From Clostridium_T sp040217795 (GTDB taxonomy: Bacteria > Bacillota > Clostridia > Clostridiales > Clostridiaceae): a DNA stretch of 64,000 nt. Below, in pieces: positions 1 through 7,809 of this stretch (position 1 is the first letter of the stretch; each line of letters opens with the position of its first letter). The notes beneath the pieces are model-generated. The model had not been told where the DNA came from, made no database searches, and saw nothing but the letters and a program-made list of their open reading frames with translations. The translations under genes and the position numbers were made by a program. Location of the stretch: NCBI GenBank assembly GCA_040217795.1, contig JBEHWK010000002.1:46124-110123 (forward strand). The letters are read 5' to 3'.

Positions 1-654
1 GGTATTGGTGAAATTGATGGAATCAAAGTCACTATAATAGGCATCGTAAAGGGAAACAATTCCAAGGAAAATATCGAAAGAAATTTCGGTATGCCTCATC
101 CTGAAGGCTACAAGAAGGCCTTGAGACTTATGAGACAGGCAGAAAAGTTCAACAGACCGATTATTTGTCTGGTTGATACGCCTGGTGCATATCCTGGAAT
201 GGGTGCTGAAGAAAGAGGGCAAGGGTATGCCCTGGCTCAAAACTTAAAAGAAATGTTTGATATAAAAGTTCCTATTATCTCTATAATAATAGGAGAAGGC
301 GGAAGCGGAGGTGCCTTGGCACTTGCTGTAGGAGACAAGGTATTCATGCTTGAAAACGCCATTTATTCAATCCTTACACCAGAAGGATTCGCATCTATAC
401 TATGGAAAGATGCGAGCCGTTCAAAGGAAGCTGCAGAAAAAATGGGAATTACTGCACAAGACTTGTTTGAAGCTGGTATAATCGACATGGTTATAAAAGA
501 GCCTGTTGGAGGGGCACATACGAACCCTGAAAAAATGGCTTGGAGAATAAAAAGAAAAATACTGCCTGAATTAGAGCTGTTGGCTTCTCAATCAAAAGAA
601 GAACTTTTGGAAAACCGCTATCAGAAATTCAGAGCAATGGGAAACTTTTATTAA
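1..654 (+). CDS. accA: Acetyl-CoA carboxylase carboxyltransferase subunit alpha (3' part)
   Basis: Alpha subunit of the carboxyltransferase half of acetyl-CoA carboxylase, which moves the carboxyl group from biotin carboxyl carrier protein to acetyl-CoA to make malonyl-CoA for fatty-acid synthesis in the cytoplasm. The reading frame is open from the first base, so the gene starts upstream; 217 codons are visible of the roughly 315-320 usual for the family. The crotonase-fold core is clear: PEGYKKALRLM, LVDTPGAYPG, and the glycine-rich oxyanion stretch GEGGSGGALALAVGD. The C-terminus is complete and is followed at once by a hairpin terminator, so accA is the last gene of its operon, presumably after the other acc/fab genes outside the window. 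Confidence 0.97.
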   Translation, partial: GIGEIDGIKVTIIGIVKGNNSKENIERNFGMPHPEGYKKALRLMRQAEKFNRPIICLVDTPGAYPGMGAEERGQGYALAQNLKEMFDIKVPIISIIIGEGGSGGALALAVGDKVFMLENAIYSILTPEGFASILWKDASRSKEAAEKMGITAQDLFEAGIIDMVIKEPVGGAHTNPEKMAWRIKRKILPELELLASQSKEELLENRYQKFRAMGNFY

Positions 655-689
655 ACAAAAAACCCGGCAACTTGTATGCCGGGTTTTTG
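655..689. terminator. Bidirectional rho-independent terminator
   Basis: A perfect 9-bp stem, AACCCGGCA (661-669) with TGCCGGGTT (677-685), has a 7-nt loop. A T run follows it on the plus strand and an A-rich stretch (655-662) precedes it, so it can end both accA from the left and the convergent transporter gene from the right. Confidence 0.9.
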
Positions 690-1205
690 CTATCCTAGTA
701 TTTCTTTTTCATTGTCAAAATGAAGGATTCTGCTTTTTGTAAGAGCTCTTGCCAAGGTGAAGGCTATAGTTCCATCTATAAGGTGATGAAGGATTGTTCC
801 TATACCAACTACAACAAGGGCATTGTAGAATGTAAATCCAAATGGTATTACGGCAATTGCCTCAAGAATTCCATGAATTGGAGCTGTAAGTAAAACTACA
901 TATTTTAATGGCATCTTCTTTTTAATAAGATATCCCCCAAGGCCTCCGATAATAATATGCATCGCTGCTCTTGCAACAACAAAGGTTGGTGATCCTGAAA
1001 TGAAAAAGCCTACGGCTGATCCTAAACCAACTGCCACAGCCACCAATGGACTTATAAGCATAGCTATAAATAATGGGACGTGGGATGCAATCGTTGCAGT
1101 AAAAGGTGGGATTATTACCTTTAAGAATCCAAAGTATAGTGGGATTATTATTGAAAGAGCTGTCAATAATGCCGTATAGATCATTTTTTTTATTCTGTTT
1201 TGCAT
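690..1205 (-). CDS. niaX: ECF transporter S component, probable niacin transporter NiaX type
   Basis: Substrate-binding membrane subunit of an energy-coupling-factor vitamin transporter, working with the shared EcfT/EcfA module encoded elsewhere. The 171-residue protein is almost entirely hydrophobic with about five to six membrane spans. The stretch around SHVPLFIAML and GFFISGSP resembles NiaX (niacin) S components; I assign that substrate from memory of the family, not from binding residues. The start at 1205 is chosen because AGGAGG lies just ahead of it (complement of 1211-1215) and because the longer open frame would run through the promoter. The gene is monocistronic, convergent with accA, and has its own promoter and a palindrome at the transcription start. 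Another vitamin substrate is possible. Confidence 0.7.
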   Translation of the reverse strand: MQNRIKKMIYTALLTALSIIIPLYFGFLKVIIPPFTATIASHVPLFIAMLISPLVAVAVGLGSAVGFFISGSPTFVVARAAMHIIIGGLGGYLIKKKMPLKYVVLLTAPIHGILEAIAVIPFGFTFYNALVVVGIGTILHHLIDGTIAFTLARALTKSRILHFDNEKEILG

Positions 1206-1235
1206 AGTAACCTCCTGAAAATAAATGTAAATTCC

Positions 1236-1247
1236 ATGTATATACAT
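1236..1247. promoter_or_regulatory. Perfect 12-bp palindrome at the niaX transcription start (candidate operator)
   Basis: ATGTATATACAT is its own reverse complement and lies directly downstream of the -10 box of the leftward promoter, covering the expected +1. That position is typical of a repressor operator. A NAD-pathway repressor such as NiaR would be a natural candidate if the gene is niaX, but I cannot match a NiaR consensus with certainty. Confidence 0.45.
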
Positions 1248-1248
1248 C

Positions 1249-1277
1249 AGTATACTGAATGAAATGAATCTTGTAAA
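1249..1277 (-). promoter_or_regulatory. Sigma-A promoter of the ECF transporter gene
   Basis: Read on the minus strand: -35 TTTACA (complement of 1272-1277), 17-nt spacer, -10 TATACT (complement of 1249-1254). The leader to the start codon is about 40 nt. Confidence 0.75.
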
Positions 1278-1344
1278 TACTTTTATATAGGGAGAATTTT
1301 TGGTATACTTATGCAAAGTAAAGAATATACTAGGTGGTGTTATT

Positions 1345-1752
1345 ATGGACAGTGTACAAGTTGCTAAGTTAGCAACCAGGATGGCAATATCCTCCAGAGA
1401 GGAGGAAGCAATTTTAAAAAAGGATTTTGAAAAGCTGGGGGCAAAGGTTTGTGCTGTAGATATAGGAGGAAATATTACAAATTCAATTTCCAAAATTTTA
1501 GAGAGAGCTTTAGTTGCCTCAAAAAGGTGCGGGCTTATAAGGGAGGAACACCTTCATGAAGGTGCAGTGATAGGTGCCTGCAGAGATGCCATTATAGAAG
1601 TTTCTGCCAGAGCAAGTAACCAGAATGTGGGCGGGAAAATAGGTATAGCCACAGAAGGGGAGCACCTCAGCGTTTGTATTTTTCTCAGCATAGGGCTTTT
1701 GCATCTTAATGAAGTGGTTATCGGGATAGGGCACAGGGCACTCCCTAAATGA
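1345..1752 (+). CDS. hutP: HutP family RNA-binding regulator
   Basis: HutP is a hexameric RNA-binding antiterminator. In Bacillus subtilis it binds UAG-repeat RNA in the hut leader when charged with L-histidine and Mg2+. This 135-residue protein has the family length and fold signature, including the metal-binding histidine region EEHLHEG in its middle and the C-terminal VVIGIGHRALPK. Start ATG 1345 is preceded by AGGTGGTG (1332-1339); the longer upstream frame lacks a site. No histidine-utilisation genes are in the window; the neighbours are an ECF transporter and an ABC importer. It is therefore an orphan regulator whose RNA targets are unknown, and I did not see a series of regularly spaced UAG triplets in the flanking leaders. 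Confidence 0.88.
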   Translation: MDSVQVAKLATRMAISSREEEAILKKDFEKLGAKVCAVDIGGNITNSISKILERALVASKRCGLIREEHLHEGAVIGACRDAIIEVSARASNQNVGGKIGIATEGEHLSVCIFLSIGLLHLNEVVIGIGHRALPK

Positions 1753-1826
1753 TGTTTACAAAAAAGATGAATTATGTTAACATTTAAATAATATTTTATA
1801 AATATTAAAATAATAATATGAAAGCT

Positions 1827-1854
1827 TTTACATTTCGACATCCTATATTATTAA
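1827..1854 (+). promoter_or_regulatory. Possible promoter of the TrpXYZ-like ABC operon
   Basis: TTTACA (1827-1832) lies 16 nt ahead of TATTAA (1849-1854) in an AT-rich gap. This is plausible but weak. No T-box or riboswitch-like leader is evident in the 150 nt before the first gene. Confidence 0.35.
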
Positions 1855-1906
1855 TGAATATTTATAATATTATTTATCAGAAAGTTAAAAATGAGGAGAT
1901 GGAAGT

Positions 1907-2890
1907 ATGGTAGGTAAGAAGAAAATCGCTCTTATTTTATGTTCTATTCTAGCTGTTACTTCATTAGTAGCATGTGGAAAAACAACGACAAACAAAAAAA
2001 TCGGTATAACTCAGATAATTGCACACCCGGCGTTAGATTCTGCTAAGGAAGGATTCGTTGCAGCTCTTAAGGAAAAAGGATTTGAAGATGGTAAGAATAT
2101 TACCATAGATGAAAAGAATGCACAAGGAGACATATCTACTGCAAATCAAATAGCACAAGGATTTGTAAGTGATAAAAAAGATTTGATTTTTGCAATTGCA
2201 ACGCCTACTGCTCAGGCAGCTTATAATGCAACAAAGGATATTCCAATAGTTTTTACGGCTGTGACAGATCCAGTGGCTTCAGGCTTGGTTAAGGACATAA
2301 AGAGTCCAGGCACTAATTGTACAGGAACATCAGATAATGTTTCAATTGCAGATCAATTGAAGTACTTAGTGAAGATATCGCCAAATGCAAAAACAATAGG
2401 TGTTGTTTACAATACATCAGAGGCTAACTCTTTAGTACAAGTCAAATCATTGAAAGAGGAAGCTGCAAAAATAGGCCTTTCAGTTAAGGAAGCCGGAGTG
2501 TCAAATGTAAATGACATAGATCAAAGTTTGAATTCTATCCTAGGATCAATTGATGTTCTGTATACACCTACAGACAACACTGTTGCTTCTTCATATGACC
2601 TTATAGGTAAAAGATGCCTGGATAAAAAGGTTCCTATTTTTGGGGCTGAGTCAGCAGTTGTTAAAAAAGGTGGACTAGTTACTGCCGGTATTGATTACTA
2701 TGAATTAGGGAAACAAGCAGGATATAAGGCTGCTGAAGTTTTGAACGGCAAAAAGCCTCAGGATATAGAAGTGGGATATATGACAGACTTAAAAGTGACA
2801 GTAAATACAGATGCTGCTGCTAAGTTAGGTATAACAATTCCGGAGGACATATTAAAAGATGCAGAAAAAGTTACTGGAGGCGTGAATTAA
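1907..2890 (+). CDS. trpX: ABC transporter substrate-binding lipoprotein (TrpX-like)
   Basis: Extracytoplasmic binding protein of the ABC_sub_bind (PF04392-type) family, whose trpXYZ members are linked to tryptophan or related aromatic substrates. The 327-residue protein has a lipoprotein signal with lipobox ending VACGK, so Cys-23 would be lipidated and anchored outside the membrane. After it comes the typical opening KKIGITQIIAHPALDSAKEG and the two-lobed periplasmic-binding pattern with FTAVTDPVASGLV and LYTPTDNTVASS. It has a good site, GAGGAG (1893-1898), ahead of ATG 1907. Its stop overlaps the permease start by one base. The substrate is not provable here because no tryptophan T-box precedes it. 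Confidence 0.85.
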   Translation: MVGKKKIALILCSILAVTSLVACGKTTTNKKIGITQIIAHPALDSAKEGFVAALKEKGFEDGKNITIDEKNAQGDISTANQIAQGFVSDKKDLIFAIATPTAQAAYNATKDIPIVFTAVTDPVASGLVKDIKSPGTNCTGTSDNVSIADQLKYLVKISPNAKTIGVVYNTSEANSLVQVKSLKEEAAKIGLSVKEAGVSNVNDIDQSLNSILGSIDVLYTPTDNTVASSYDLIGKRCLDKKVPIFGAESAVVKKGGLVTAGIDYYELGKQAGYKAAEVLNGKKPQDIEVGYMTDLKVTVNTDAAAKLGITIPEDILKDAEKVTGGVN

Positions 2891-3780
2891 TGTCATTAGT
2901 GTTGAATGTACTGGAACAAGGGTTTTTATTTGCCCTTGTTTCAATTGGCGTTTATATTACATATAAAATATTGGATTTCCCGGATATGTCAGTGGACGGT
3001 ACTTTTCCACTGGGAGCAGCAGTATGTGCTGCGCTTTTGTTAAGGGGAATGGGGCCAGTGTCCTCTGTTCTGTTTGCAATAGCAGCAGGGGCTGTGGCAG
3101 GTTTTTTCACTGGCATACTTCATGTTAAACTTAAAATTGACAGTTTGTTATCAGGCATATTGGTAATGATAAGTCTTTATTCAGTAAATTTAAGAATCAT
3201 GGGAAAATCTAATGTTCCATTATTCTCCTTTAAAAATATTTTTAAAGGTAATGAGATCTCCTTAGGAGATTTAAATCTGGCTCCGCTGCTGATTATTCTG
3301 ATATTTGTTGTGTTATCCAAGTTAGCAATAGATCTTTTCTTAAAAACAAAAAAAGGTTTCTTATTGATTGCAACAGGGGATAATGAGCAGGTGGTTACAT
3401 CTTTAGGGATAAATGCCGACAATGTAAAAATAATGGCATTAATGATATCAAATGCTTTTGCTTCATTAGCAGGTGCCCTTACTGCTCAGTATCAGGGATT
3501 CTCTGATGTTGGAATGGGAACAGGTACAGTTGTTATGGGACTAGCCTCAGTAATAATAGGTGTTTCAGTATTGAAAAAAGTTTCTTTTGTTAAAATAACA
3601 ACCCTGGCTATTTTCGGAGCTATAGTATACAAATCGATAATTGCCATTGCATTACAGTTAGGGTTATCCCCTAACGACCTTAAGATTGTTACTGCATTTA
3701 TAGTAATAATTGCGTTGACTGTAAATAACAAAGGTCTAATTTTCAAGAGAAAAAAATCAGTGAAAGGTGGTGCCGTTTAG
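2890..3780 (+). CDS. trpY: ABC transporter permease (TrpY-like)
   Basis: Membrane subunit partnering the lipoprotein upstream and the ATPase downstream. The 296 residues hold about eight hydrophobic segments; the conserved start YITYKILDFPDMSVDGTFPL and the later GFSDVGMGTGTVVMGLASVI are characteristic of the branched-chain/simple-sugar type permeases that pair with PF04392 binding proteins. The start codon overlaps the upstream stop (TAATG), indicating translational coupling. There is one permease gene, so a homodimer is likely. Confidence 0.88.
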   Translation: MSLVLNVLEQGFLFALVSIGVYITYKILDFPDMSVDGTFPLGAAVCAALLLRGMGPVSSVLFAIAAGAVAGFFTGILHVKLKIDSLLSGILVMISLYSVNLRIMGKSNVPLFSFKNIFKGNEISLGDLNLAPLLIILIFVVLSKLAIDLFLKTKKGFLLIATGDNEQVVTSLGINADNVKIMALMISNAFASLAGALTAQYQGFSDVGMGTGTVVMGLASVIIGVSVLKKVSFVKITTLAIFGAIVYKSIIAIALQLGLSPNDLKIVTAFIVIIALTVNNKGLIFKRKKSVKGGAV

Positions 3781-3781
3781 A

Positions 3782-4576
3782 ATGTTAGAGATTAAGGGCT
3801 TATGCAAAGTTTTTAATGAAAACACAGTAAATGAGCACAGAGTTTTCGATAACTTCAATTTCAAGGTTAATGAAGGTGACTTTGTGGCGATAATTGGTTC
3901 TAATGGTGCCGGTAAAAGTACTCTTTTAAATTTAGTCGGCGGAAGCCTGGACGGAGATTCCGGTTCAGTAATAATTGACGGCAGGGAAATGATTAATGAT
4001 CCGGAATATAAAAGATCAAAATGCATCGGGAGAGTTTATCAGAGCCCTTCTATGGGAGTATCTCCAAACATGACAATACTTGAAAACTTATCAATGGCTG
4101 ACAACAAGGGTAAAAAGTTCGGATTAACCTTTGCTATAGATAAAAAAAGAGAGGGATGCTTTAAGGAACTTCTTAAAAAAGTAAACTTAGGTCTGGAAGA
4201 TAAGCTGCACACAAAAGTGGGTTTGCTATCCGGAGGACAAAGACAAGCATTGACTCTTTTGATGGCTGTAATGTCAAATCCTAAGATATTGCTTTTGGAT
4301 GAGCATACAGCAGCTCTGGATCCTAAAACCTCTGAAAAGATTATGGAAATTACAAGAGAAATAGTTAAGGAAAAAGGAATCACAACCTTAATGGTAACTC
4401 ATAATCTGAATCATGCAATATCTTCTGGAAACAGATTGATTATGATGCATGGCGGTAAAGTGGTTATAGATGTTCAGGGCGAAGAGAAGCAATCTTTAGA
4501 TACTGATAAATTAATAGGTCTGTTTGAAAAGGTTCATGTAAAAGATGGACTAAGCGATAGAACATTGTTTAGTTAA
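3782..4576 (+). CDS. trpZ: ABC transporter ATP-binding protein (TrpZ-like)
   Basis: Cytoplasmic ATPase of the importer. Walker A GSNGAGKST is near residue 39, the signature LSGGQRQAL about residue 147, and Walker B LLLDEHTAALDP follows. The DEHTAALDP form, with His where many ABC proteins have Pro, is usual in this subfamily. ATG 3782 is preferred because AAAGGTGG (3763-3770) sits ahead of it; upstream in-frame GTG codons fall inside that site. It begins 1 nt after the permease stop, completing a three-gene operon closed by a hairpin. Confidence 0.88.
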   Translation: MLEIKGLCKVFNENTVNEHRVFDNFNFKVNEGDFVAIIGSNGAGKSTLLNLVGGSLDGDSGSVIIDGREMINDPEYKRSKCIGRVYQSPSMGVSPNMTILENLSMADNKGKKFGLTFAIDKKREGCFKELLKKVNLGLEDKLHTKVGLLSGGQRQALTLLMAVMSNPKILLLDEHTAALDPKTSEKIMEITREIVKEKGITTLMVTHNLNHAISSGNRLIMMHGGKVVIDVQGEEKQSLDTDKLIGLFEKVHVKDGLSDRTLFS

Positions 4577-4587
4577 AAAATAATTAA

Positions 4588-4636
4588 AATACCCCCAGAG
4601 GTGCTCCTGAATATTAGAGCCGCATCCGGGGGTATT
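4588..4636 (+). terminator. Stem-loop after trpZ, probable terminator
   Basis: AATACCCCC (4588-4596) pairs with GGGGGTATT (4628-4636), and an inner GCTC/GAGC stem makes a compound hairpin. The T run after it is short, so termination may be partial. The tail overlaps the -35 of the next promoter. Confidence 0.55.
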
Positions 4637-4662
4637 TACTATTGAATATGATATGTTATAAT
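4635..4662 (+). promoter_or_regulatory. Sigma-A promoter of rarA
   Basis: TTTACT (4635-4640), 16-nt spacer, consensus TATAAT (4657-4662). Confidence 0.6.
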
Positions 4663-4715
4663 TCTGTATATGTATTTTTGATGAACGGAATCAGATTTAG
4701 AAATGGGGAATTTAA

Positions 4716-5987
4716 ATGTATAAGCCTTTAGCTGATAAAGTAAGACCTAAAAATATAAGCGAAGTTTTTGGACAGAAGCATATTTTAGGGGAAGGTAAAA
4801 TATTAAGCAGAATAATAAAAAGTAATAGAATTTCCAACATGATATTTTACGGACCCCCGGGGGTAGGTAAAACTACAGTAGCAAATATAATTGCAGAAAC
4901 CTCAAATAAAAGATTTTATAAATTAAATGCAACTAATGCTTCTTTGAAGGATATTCAGGAAATTGTAGCGGATTTAGATACTTTTATGGGTATTTCTGGG
5001 GTAGTGCTTTATCTGGATGAGATACAAAACTTCAATAAGAAGCAGCAGCAGTCACTTTTGGAATTTATTGAGGATGGAAGGATAACTTTAATTGCTTCAA
5101 CTACAGAAAATCCATTCCATTATATTTTCAAAGCTATATTAAGCAGAAGCACAATATTTGAATTTAAGCCATTAGAAAAAGCTGATGTGATAGAAGCTCT
5201 GAAAAGAGCAAGAGAATTAGCACAGAATGACTACAAAGGAGTTGAGGTAGAGGTTTCTGATGAAGCGTATGACTTTCTTGCAGATGCATCAAACGGAGAC
5301 GTGCGAAAAGCCATAAATGGGTTGGAGGTTGCCCTTTACTCAACTAATCCTGATATCAGTGGAAAGATAGTGATTGATTTGAATACGGCTGCTGATTCAG
5401 TACAAAAAAAGGTCCTGAATTATGATATAAACGGAGATTCCCATTATGATATTTTAAGCGCATTTCAAAAGTCAATACGGGGAAGTGACCCGGATGCCGC
5501 AGTTCATTATTTAGCAAGGCTGGTCAAAGCAGGAGACTTAATCTCAATTTGCAGGAGGCTCCTGGTTATAGCAGCTGAGGATATTGGATTGGCATACCCT
5601 CAGGGGATTTCAATAGTAAAAGCATGTGTTGACAGTGCACAGGTCCTGGGTTTTCCTGAAGCGAGAATTCCTTTGGCGCAGGCAGCAATATTATTGGCAA
5701 CGGCTCCTAAATCCAATTCCGCAATTATGGCTATAGATGGAGCCTTAGCAGATTTGGAAAATACGGACATAGGTGACGTTCCGGCTCATCTTAAGGATGC
5801 ACATTACTCAGGTGCATCTTCATTAGGAAGGGGCATCGAATATAAATACCCTCATAACTATAAGAACCACTACACTCCTCAGCAATACCTGCCTGATAAT
5901 TTGAAATCCGCCAGGTATTATACAGAGGGCGAAAACAAGTTTGAAGGAAGTATTAAAAAATATTGGGATAATGTAAAGAATAGTTGA
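4716..5987 (+). CDS. rarA: Replication-associated recombination protein A (AAA+ ATPase)
   Basis: RarA/MgsA is a tetrameric AAA+ ATPase related to clamp loaders and RuvB, acting at stalled replication forks. The 423-residue protein shows the usual opening PLADKVRPK and FGQKHILG, Walker A GPPGVGKTT at about 45-53, Walker B LDEIQNFNKKQQQSLL (family hallmark, normally DEIHRFNK), sensor-1 STTENP and the arginine-finger region ILSRS. The C-terminal tetramerisation part ends with YKYPHNY and YLPDNL, as in orthologues. Q-N replaces the more common H-R after DEI, a small variation. The gene has its own promoter and terminator. Confidence 0.95.
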   Translation: MYKPLADKVRPKNISEVFGQKHILGEGKILSRIIKSNRISNMIFYGPPGVGKTTVANIIAETSNKRFYKLNATNASLKDIQEIVADLDTFMGISGVVLYLDEIQNFNKKQQQSLLEFIEDGRITLIASTTENPFHYIFKAILSRSTIFEFKPLEKADVIEALKRARELAQNDYKGVEVEVSDEAYDFLADASNGDVRKAINGLEVALYSTNPDISGKIVIDLNTAADSVQKKVLNYDINGDSHYDILSAFQKSIRGSDPDAAVHYLARLVKAGDLISICRRLLVIAAEDIGLAYPQGISIVKACVDSAQVLGFPEARIPLAQAAILLATAPKSNSAIMAIDGALADLENTDIGDVPAHLKDAHYSGASSLGRGIEYKYPHNYKNHYTPQQYLPDNLKSARYYTEGENKFEGSIKKYWDNVKNS

Positions 5988-6009
5988 TAAGCATAAAATC
6001 TGAAAAGGG

Positions 6010-6031
6010 CACCTCCGCGGAGGTGTTTTTT
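6010..6031 (+). terminator. Rho-independent terminator after rarA
   Basis: CACCTCCGCGGAGGTG (6010-6025) is a perfect palindrome followed directly by six T residues. Confidence 0.85.
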
Positions 6032-6130
6032 ATCTGAATACAACCATATGGAATTAACAAAGTCAATTTGATATAATAAATATATAATAGACTTCAGCAA
6101 AGAATTCTTAATGGCAGGGAGGAAAACGCT

Positions 6131-7630
6131 ATGAAAATTGATTTCTATGGCGCAGCAGGCTGTGTAACAGGTTCATCTCATTTGTTAAAAGTTAAGGATA
6201 AAAGGATCTTATTGGATTGTGGAATGTATCAGGGAAGGGATGAAAAAGAAAGGGATAATGAAGCTTTCAATTTTATACCCAAGGACATAGATTACCTGAT
6301 TTTGTCCCATGCACACATTGATCACAGCGGAAGGATACCATTATTATATAAACAGGGATTCAAGGGGAAAATAGTCTGTACTGAAGGTACAAAAGACTTG
6401 TGCCAGGTAATGCTGGAAGACAGCGGACATATTCAGGAAATGGAAGCTGAATGGGATAATAAGAAGAGAATGAGAAAAGGACAAGGCTTAGTGGAACCTC
6501 TGTATACAGCCAGGATGGCAACCCTATCCATGTACCTTTTTGAAGGATATCCTTATGACTTATGGATTGAACTTTTTGACGGATTTAAGTTAAGGTTCAG
6601 GGATGCAGGACATTTATTGGGTTCCGCAATTATTGAGATTATTATTGAAGAGAATGGTGAGAAAACAAAGCTGGTGTATTCTGGTGACTTAGGTAATAAA
6701 CAAATACCTATATTAAAAGATCCTGCAATTGTTGATGAAGCGGATTACCTTATCCTGGAGACAACTTATGGTGACAGGCTTCATGAGGTATACAAGGATG
6801 ATATGATGAAACTTCTGAAAATAATTCAGGATACTTTCAAAAGAGGTGGAAACGTTATTATACCATCTTTTGCGGTGGGGAGGACCCAGGAAATTATTTA
6901 TGCATTGAATAATTATGTAGAACAGAGCATGCTTAAAAACATAAGCGTATATGTGGATAGTCCTCTGGCAATAGAGACTACAGAAATATTTAAGTATCAT
7001 ACTGAATACTTTGATAAAGAAACTCAGGATTTATTGGAAAAAGGAGATGATCCTTTTGCTTTTGAGGGTTTGGTATATACAAATTCAACAGAGGAATCCC
7101 TGACTGTCAACAGGATTAAAAAAGGTGCTGTAATAATATCAGCCAGCGGAATGTGTGATGCCGGAAGAATAAAGCACCACCTGAAACACAACCTTTGGAG
7201 AAAAGAGTCCTCAGTTGTATTTATTGGCTATCAGGCAGAGGGTACCTTAGGAAGAAATATTCTCAATGGTGCAAAACTGGTTAAGATATTTGGTGAAGAA
7301 ATAGCAGTAAATGCTCAAATATACAGTCTTCAGGGGTTATCAGGGCATGCTGACAGGAAAGGACTTATGGATTGGGTGAGCAGTTTTAAAGAAAAGCCTA
7401 AAGCAATTCTCCTTGTTCATGGGGAAGAAGAGGGAAGAGAAAGTTTTAATAAGCTGTTGTTGGAAAAAGGATATAAGTCACTTATTATGAAAATGGGTGA
7501 TACCTTTAATCCGGGAGAAGAAGAAAGTGAAGTTAAGAAGAGAATAATTAATCTTTTAGATTCATTAAAGGATGTAGATTCTATAAAAACAGAAGATCTT
7601 ATTGAGAAGATACGAGGGGTTTTACAGTAA
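6131..7630 (+). CDS. MBL-fold RNA metallo-hydrolase with beta-CASP domain
   Basis: A 499-residue metallo-beta-lactamase-fold protein of the CPSF73/beta-CASP type, a group of zinc-dependent RNA nucleases. Motif 2 is HAHIDHSG at about 61-68; later metal ligands are the H of DAGHLLGSA and the D of YSGDLG. The beta-CASP insert follows, with IIPSFAVGRTQEI and SASGMCDAG, and the C-terminal RMMBL portion contains GLSGHAD and LVHGE. It is distinct from RNase J (also present, at 15981) in lacking the RNase J C-terminal domain and matches the YtmP-like stand-alone family of Clostridia. The biological RNA substrate is unknown. The site GGGAGG sits just ahead of ATG 6131. Confidence 0.88.
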   Translation: MKIDFYGAAGCVTGSSHLLKVKDKRILLDCGMYQGRDEKERDNEAFNFIPKDIDYLILSHAHIDHSGRIPLLYKQGFKGKIVCTEGTKDLCQVMLEDSGHIQEMEAEWDNKKRMRKGQGLVEPLYTARMATLSMYLFEGYPYDLWIELFDGFKLRFRDAGHLLGSAIIEIIIEENGEKTKLVYSGDLGNKQIPILKDPAIVDEADYLILETTYGDRLHEVYKDDMMKLLKIIQDTFKRGGNVIIPSFAVGRTQEIIYALNNYVEQSMLKNISVYVDSPLAIETTEIFKYHTEYFDKETQDLLEKGDDPFAFEGLVYTNSTEESLTVNRIKKGAVIISASGMCDAGRIKHHLKHNLWRKESSVVFIGYQAEGTLGRNILNGAKLVKIFGEEIAVNAQIYSLQGLSGHADRKGLMDWVSSFKEKPKAILLVHGEEEGRESFNKLLLEKGYKSLIMKMGDTFNPGEEESEVKKRIINLLDSLKDVDSIKTEDLIEKIRGVLQ

Positions 7631-7639
7631 ATTTTGTTT

Positions 7640-7696
7640 AAGAGAGATAAATGATGTTTCAAAAAGAAACATACTTTTGTCTCTCTTGTTATTTTT
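7640..7696 (+). terminator. Compound hairpin terminator
   Basis: AAGAGAGA (7640-7647) pairs with TCTCTCTT (7680-7687), enclosing a second stem ATGTTTC/GAAACAT. A T-rich tail follows. Confidence 0.65.
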
Positions 7697-7732
7697 ACTG
7701 TATTTATCACGTTTATGACGTATTTTTCATTG

Positions 7733-7761
7733 TTGACAATTTAAGTCTGCTTTGATATTAT
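7733..7761 (+). promoter_or_regulatory. Sigma-A promoter of the isc operon
   Basis: Consensus TTGACA (7733-7738), exact 17-nt spacer, TATTAT (7756-7761). One of the strongest promoters in the window. Confidence 0.85.
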
Positions 7762-7770
7762 AAAGTAAGT

Positions 7771-7795
7771 AAAGTTTATCGATTTAGTCGGCTTT
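7771..7795 (+). promoter_or_regulatory. Candidate IscR operator overlapping the transcription start
   Basis: A 25-bp imperfect palindrome bounded by AAAG and CTTT begins about 9 nt after the -10 box. The right half TTTAGTCGGCT matches the half-site YAGTCRRST known for IscR type-1 sites; the left half is degenerate. The position fits autorepression of iscR. Confidence 0.4.
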
Positions 7796-7809
7796 AAGGA
7801 GTGGTAAAT

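Noticed and set aside
1345..1906. HutP binding sites (regularly spaced UAG triplets) near hutP and the ABC operon
   Set aside because: Individual TAG triplets occur but not in the spaced series expected of a HutP target.
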